Shown piece after piece: positions 60,152-64,000 of a stretch of DNA of 64,000 bases. The notes under the pieces are model-generated. The model did no database searches, was not told the origin of the DNA, and saw only the letters and a program-made list of their open reading frames with translations. The translations under genes and the position numbers were made by a program. How positions within the stretch are numbered: position 1 is the first letter of the stretch; each line of letters begins with the position of its first letter. Origin of the DNA: [Flexibacter] sp. ATCC 35208 (GTDB taxonomy: Bacteria; Bacteroidota; Bacteroidia; Chitinophagales; Chitinophagaceae); NCBI RefSeq assembly GCF_001975825.1, contig NZ_MTKN01000001.1, forward strand, positions 93,559 through 157,558, read 5' to 3'.

Positions 60152-61762
60152 ATGAAAAGATACATATGGATAACAGTGCTGTTTGCAATGGCCTGTACCA
60201 AACTAAAAGATACCAGTTATAATAAGATCATTGATAGTCAGTTTGATCCGACTACAGAAGATTTGGCGAGTCTGGTGGGGGCAGCGTATGTAAACTGGCG
60301 GTATGTGATGAATGATTGGAATGGATTGTTCCGTGCGCAGGAAGTATCAGGAGATGAAGTGGTGATACCGGCGAGGCCGAATGGTTGGGTAGATGGGGGT
60401 GTTTATCTGCGTATACATGAGCATACCTGGACAGCGGATGATGATATAGTGGTGCAGACATGGGGGCGTGCATATGCGGGGATTACGAATTGTAACAGGG
60501 TGATCTATCAGTTAGAGTCAGGGATCATACCTATATCAGATTCAACGGCCAAGCATGCCACGCTGGCGGAGTTGCATGTATTGCGGGCATCATATTATTA
60601 TGTGTTGTGTGATTTTTATGGGAATGTACCGTTAGTGACGGAGTTCAATGTGCCGTCAGGATATCTGCCTACACAGAACACACGGAAAGAGGTATATGAT
60701 TTTATCGTGAATGAGATCAATACCTATCTGCCATTGTTGAGTGCGAAGAATGATGGAACGACGTATGGGAAATTCAATCAGTGGGCGGCGCATGCGTTGT
60801 TGGCAAAGATGTACCTGAATGCGGAGGTGTATACGGGTGTGCCGGCGTGGGCAGCGTGTATAAAGCAGTGTGATACGTTGATAGATTCTCATGTAGGGTT
60901 TGCATTGGAGGCAGCGCAGAAGAATGTGTTCATTACAGAGAATGAGAACTCACCAGAGATCATTTTCGCATTACCTTTCGATGAGACGTATGTGACGAAC
61001 TGGAATGCATTTGATATACATATGGAGACATTGCAGCCGGCGAACCAGGCGACGTATAATTTGAAGTCAACGCCGTGGGGAGGGATATGTGCGATACCAC
61101 AGTTTATAAAGACGTATGATGCAGATGATGACCGGCTCAGGGATAACTGGATAAAGGGGCAGCAGTACAGTGCGGGTGGGGAGGTGTTGAATTGTACAAT
61201 GGGGGCTTATTCAGGGCAGCCATTGAATTACATCAATGCGGTACCGGGGATAGATGCATCGGAGGAGATACATGGGTATAGATTGGGGAAGTTTGAGATA
61301 AAGCAGAAGGCGCAGGTGCAGTTGAGTAATGACTGGCCGTTGTTCAGGTATGCGGATGTGTTGATGATGAAGGCGGAGAGTTTGTTACGGACGGGAAATA
61401 CAGCAGATGCGGCGACGTTGGTGACGACGGTAAGGCAGCGGTCATTTTCAACGAATCCATCAAAGGCGACGGTGACGGGGGCAGATTTGTTGAAGGGGAG
61501 TGAGTATGATTATGGGTTGAGGAATCATTTGGATTCAAGTTTTCAGGGGGGGAGTGATGTGGTGTATGGGCGGTTTTTGGATGAGTTGGGATGGGAGTTT
61601 AGTCAGGAGGGGAGAAGGAGGCAGGATATGATCAGGTTTGGGGTGTTTACGAAGAAGAGTTGGTTTTCGCATAGTCCGAATGGGGATTATAGGAGTTTGT
61701 ATCCGATACCGAGGACGGAGTTGAATAAGAATGCGAATTTGAAGCAGAATGCGGGTTACTAG
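60152..61762 (+). CDS. SusD/RagB-family lipoprotein (third pair)
   Basis: A 536-residue lipoprotein with signal ending LFAMAC, and SusD features: LASLVGAAYVNWRYVMNDWNG, the helical segment LRASYYYVLCDFYGNVPLVTE, and the C-terminal FLDELGWEFSQEGRRRQDMIRFGVF segment, ending NAGY. It begins 10 nt after susC and belongs to the arabinofuranoside locus. The 3' half is strongly C-depleted. Confidence 0.92.
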   Translation: MKRYIWITVLFAMACTKLKDTSYNKIIDSQFDPTTEDLASLVGAAYVNWRYVMNDWNGLFRAQEVSGDEVVIPARPNGWVDGGVYLRIHEHTWTADDDIVVQTWGRAYAGITNCNRVIYQLESGIIPISDSTAKHATLAELHVLRASYYYVLCDFYGNVPLVTEFNVPSGYLPTQNTRKEVYDFIVNEINTYLPLLSAKNDGTTYGKFNQWAAHALLAKMYLNAEVYTGVPAWAACIKQCDTLIDSHVGFALEAAQKNVFITENENSPEIIFALPFDETYVTNWNAFDIHMETLQPANQATYNLKSTPWGGICAIPQFIKTYDADDDRLRDNWIKGQQYSAGGEVLNCTMGAYSGQPLNYINAVPGIDASEEIHGYRLGKFEIKQKAQVQLSNDWPLFRYADVLMMKAESLLRTGNTADAATLVTTVRQRSFSTNPSKATVTGADLLKGSEYDYGLRNHLDSSFQGGSDVVYGRFLDELGWEFSQEGRRRQDMIRFGVFTKKSWFSHSPNGDYRSLYPIPRTELNKNANLKQNAGY

Positions 61763-61959
61763 GATTGAGTGGATGCTTTTTTGTGAGTTTACTGAATGCT
61801 TTTTAGTGATGTATTGGAAAGATTTTGCAGGGTGTTGATGGATTTTTGTAGACTTACAGCGCGTTTTTTTAATTTTTTTGGAAGAATTATTTTTTGAGAT
61901 AGGTCTTTGGGGAGAGGGCGATAGCCTTTTCCACTTTTTGATAATAAACATGCACGATT
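61763..61959. other. susD-GH127 spacer
   Basis: About 200 T-rich nt without hairpin terminator or gene; the GH127 gene probably is part of the same transcript. Confidence 0.4.
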
Positions 61960-63957
61960 ATGAAGCGATTATTTTTATCATTGTCACTGTTCTATTCAGT
62001 TACCTTATCAGCCCAACAAGCGGATTACCCGATCCGTGCAGTCAATTTTACAGCGGTAAAATTGACGGACAACTTTTGGTTGCCGCGTATTCAGGTGAAT
62101 CATACCGTAACGATACCGGCGTCGTTTGCGCGGTGTGAGAATACCGGCAGGGTAAAGAATTTTGAGATGGCGGCAGCGCATTCGGGGAAGTTTTGTACGA
62201 AGTTTACATTTGATGATACGGATATTTACAAGACGATAGAAGGGGCTTCGTTTTCGATGGCAGTGACGCCGGATAAGCAAATGGACCGGTATGTAGATTC
62301 ATTGATAGCGATAGTGGCGAAGGCGCAGGAGCCGGATGGGTATTTGTATACGGCGAGGACGATTGATCCTTTGCATCCACCAGAGTGGGCGGGGCCAGAG
62401 CGGTGGGTGAATGAGCATGTGTTGAGTCATGAGTTGTATAATTCAGGGCATTTATTTGAGGCGGCGAGTGCGCATTATCTGGCGACGGGGAAGAAGAATT
62501 TTTTGGATATCGCGTTGAAGAATGCGGATTTGTTGGTGCAAACATTTGGGCCAGGGAAGAGAGGGGTGGCGCCTGGGCATGAGGTAGTAGAGATGGGGTT
62601 AGTGAAATTATATCGTATTACGGGGCGGAAAGATTATCTGGCGCTGGCGAAGTTTTTTATAGATGAGAGAGGGAAGCGGGCGTATGATAAGAGGAGTAAG
62701 AATGAGTGGCAGAATGGGAAGTATTGGCAGGATGATAAGCCGGTGACGGCGCAGGATGAGGCGGAAGGGCATGCGGTAAGGGCGATGTATTTGTATGCAG
62801 CGATGGCAGATATAGCGGCGATAGATGGGGATACGGCTTATTTGGCGGCGATAGACAGGATATGGAATAATATGACGGGTAAGAAGATATATGTACAGGG
62901 AGGGATAGGTGCGGTGCCGGAAGGGGAGCGGTTTGGAGAGGATTATGAGTTGCCGAATGCGACGGCTTATAATGAGACGTGTGCGGCGATAGGGAATGCA
63001 TTTTGGAATGAGCGGATGTTTTTATTGCATGGGGATGCGAAGTATATAGATTTGTTGGAGAAGGTGATGTATAATGGGTTGATATCAGGATTGGGGTTGG
63101 ATGGGAAGTCGTTCTTTTATACGAATGCGATGCAGGTGACGGATGGGGTGAAGCATGGTAGTTTAGAGCCGGGTCGTTCAGGGTGGTTTGAGTGTTCATG
63201 TTGTCCGACGAATTTAGTGCGGTTTTTGCCATCAGTGCCGGGTTATATGTATGCGCAGGAGGGGAAGAGGGTGTATGTGAATTTGTTTATAAATAGTACA
63301 GCGAAATTGAAAGTGAATAATGCGGATGTGGTGGTTACGCAGCAGCATAATTATCCGTGGGAGGGGAATATTGTATTAAAAATAGATCCGGTAAAGGCGA
63401 GTGCATTTGATTTGTATGTGCGGGTACCGGGATGGGCGAAGGGAGAGGCGATACCGGATGGGTTGTATCGGTTTAGGGATACTGCTTTTGCTGCTGTAGT
63501 GATAAATGTAAATGGGCAGCCGGTTTCATATAAGATGGAGAAGGGGTATGCGGTGGTGAGCAGGCAGTGGAAGAAGGGGGATGTGGTGACGATGAATTTG
63601 CCGATGGAGGTGAAGGAGGTGTTGGCGGATAGCAGGTTGGTGGATGATGTGGGGAAGGTGGCGATCCAGCGGGGGCCGTTGGTGTATTGTGCGGAGTGGA
63701 AGGACAATGGGGGGAAGGTGAGTAATTTGTTTCAGTTGGGGAGAAAGTGGGATGTGGTGATGGAGAAGGGGTTGTTGAATGGGGTAGTGGTGTTGAAGGG
63801 AGAGGGGAAGAGGGTGAATGTAGAGCGGGAGGAGCAGGAGGTGGAGACGGTAAAAGAGGGGGTGACGTTGATACCTTATTATAGTTGGGCGAATAGGGGA
63901 GAGGGGGAGATGAGTGTATGGTTTTTGGAGAGGGTGAAGGAGGTGAGTTTGAAGTGA
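61960..63957 (+). CDS. Glycoside hydrolase family 127-like enzyme (beta-L-arabinofuranosidase-type, DUF1680)
   Basis: A 665-residue exported protein (signal SLFYSVTLSAQQ). The (alpha/alpha)6 barrel of GH127/DUF1680 shows the family signatures KLTDNFWLPRIQVN near the start, QEPDGYLYT, EHVLSHELYNSGHLFEAA, NETCAAIGNAFW (Glu and Cys, about 339-341) and FECSCCPTNLVRFL (Cys about 412, 414, 415). In the Bifidobacterium enzyme the equivalent Glu and three Cys bind zinc and one Cys is the nucleophile. It probably releases L-arabinofuranose or a related sugar from glycans imported by the adjacent SusC/SusD. The coding strand is extremely poor in C. Confidence 0.85.
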   Translation: MKRLFLSLSLFYSVTLSAQQADYPIRAVNFTAVKLTDNFWLPRIQVNHTVTIPASFARCENTGRVKNFEMAAAHSGKFCTKFTFDDTDIYKTIEGASFSMAVTPDKQMDRYVDSLIAIVAKAQEPDGYLYTARTIDPLHPPEWAGPERWVNEHVLSHELYNSGHLFEAASAHYLATGKKNFLDIALKNADLLVQTFGPGKRGVAPGHEVVEMGLVKLYRITGRKDYLALAKFFIDERGKRAYDKRSKNEWQNGKYWQDDKPVTAQDEAEGHAVRAMYLYAAMADIAAIDGDTAYLAAIDRIWNNMTGKKIYVQGGIGAVPEGERFGEDYELPNATAYNETCAAIGNAFWNERMFLLHGDAKYIDLLEKVMYNGLISGLGLDGKSFFYTNAMQVTDGVKHGSLEPGRSGWFECSCCPTNLVRFLPSVPGYMYAQEGKRVYVNLFINSTAKLKVNNADVVVTQQHNYPWEGNIVLKIDPVKASAFDLYVRVPGWAKGEAIPDGLYRFRDTAFAAVVINVNGQPVSYKMEKGYAVVSRQWKKGDVVTMNLPMEVKEVLADSRLVDDVGKVAIQRGPLVYCAEWKDNGGKVSNLFQLGRKWDVVMEKGLLNGVVVLKGEGKRVNVEREEQEVETVKEGVTLIPYYSWANRGEGEMSVWFLERVKEVSLK

Positions 63958-64000
63958 TAATTGGGTGATTGAAATGATTGAGATATTCTTCAATTTTTAA
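63958..64000. other. Right edge, no gene seen
   Basis: The last 43 nt follow the GH127 stop codon and hold no recognisable feature. Confidence 0.4.

Noticed and set aside
62657..63232. Minus-strand frames in the GH127 gene
   Set aside because: His/Ser/Pro/Thr-rich antisense translations of a C-poor coding strand; GH127 cysteine motifs are on the plus strand.

Overview
The window comes from a Bacteroidota genome, most likely a Chitinophaga-like member of the Chitinophagaceae. The reasons are three SusC/SusD pairs, promoters of the TTTG/TAnnTTTG type instead of the E. coli -35/-10 type, an ECF sigma/FecR switch, a FabB-free but sugar-scavenging gene repertoire, a complete ebo operon and a GG-leader class I lanthipeptide locus. 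No tRNA, rRNA, CRISPR array or intact insertion sequence was recognised.

Layout. 1-247: the 3' end of a release-factor-like gene (prfH type). 0.4-7.4 kb: a SusC/SusD pair followed by a lipoprotein that combines a heme motif with FG-GAP repeats. 7.4-7.8 kb: a gene-free stretch with several hairpins and a terminator, a candidate small RNA. 7.8-14.9 kb: eboA-eboB-eboC-eboD-eboE-eboF. 15.3-20.4 kb: TauE/SafE permease, MmcQ/YjbR protein, DUF885 metallopeptidase-like lipoprotein and a tandem DUF1080 protein. 20.7-25.3 kb: a second SusC/SusD pair. 25.3-30.7 kb: a truncated DUF1016 gene, DJ-1/PfpI protein, WG-repeat protein, atpG and scpB, in an area unusually rich in tandem repeats, including decayed copies of the 3' ends of two genes. 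30.7-36.8 kb (minus strand): purine nucleoside phosphorylase, RNase Y, ZapA, a coiled-coil partner gene and pheT. 36.8-40.8 kb: a DnaA-box-bearing spacer, dnaB, a MATE transporter and a small conserved gene.

41.4-52.9 kb is the most interesting region: a lanthipeptide-type RiPP operon. Three short precursors share a leader ending in Gly-Gly and carry Gly/Ser/Thr/Cys cores with Cys at fixed spacing. They are followed by a TonB-receptor-like barrel, a full-length LanB dehydratase, a LanC-like cyclase that has lost the Cys-His zinc motif, an unrecognised helical protein, a C39-peptidase ABC exporter and a 'mini' HlyD-like protein lacking the coiled-coil hairpin. Together these suggest a dehydrated Gly-rich peptide that is cleaved at Gly-Gly on export, with non-standard or missing ring formation.

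52.9-64 kb: class A beta-lactamase and DoxX protein behind a TACA/TGTA operator (minus strand), rsmE, then an ECF sigma / FecR / STN-SusC / SusD / GH127 locus that reads as a signal-responsive arabinofuranoside utilisation locus. Function calls rest on motifs seen in the translated sequence; no database search was possible.
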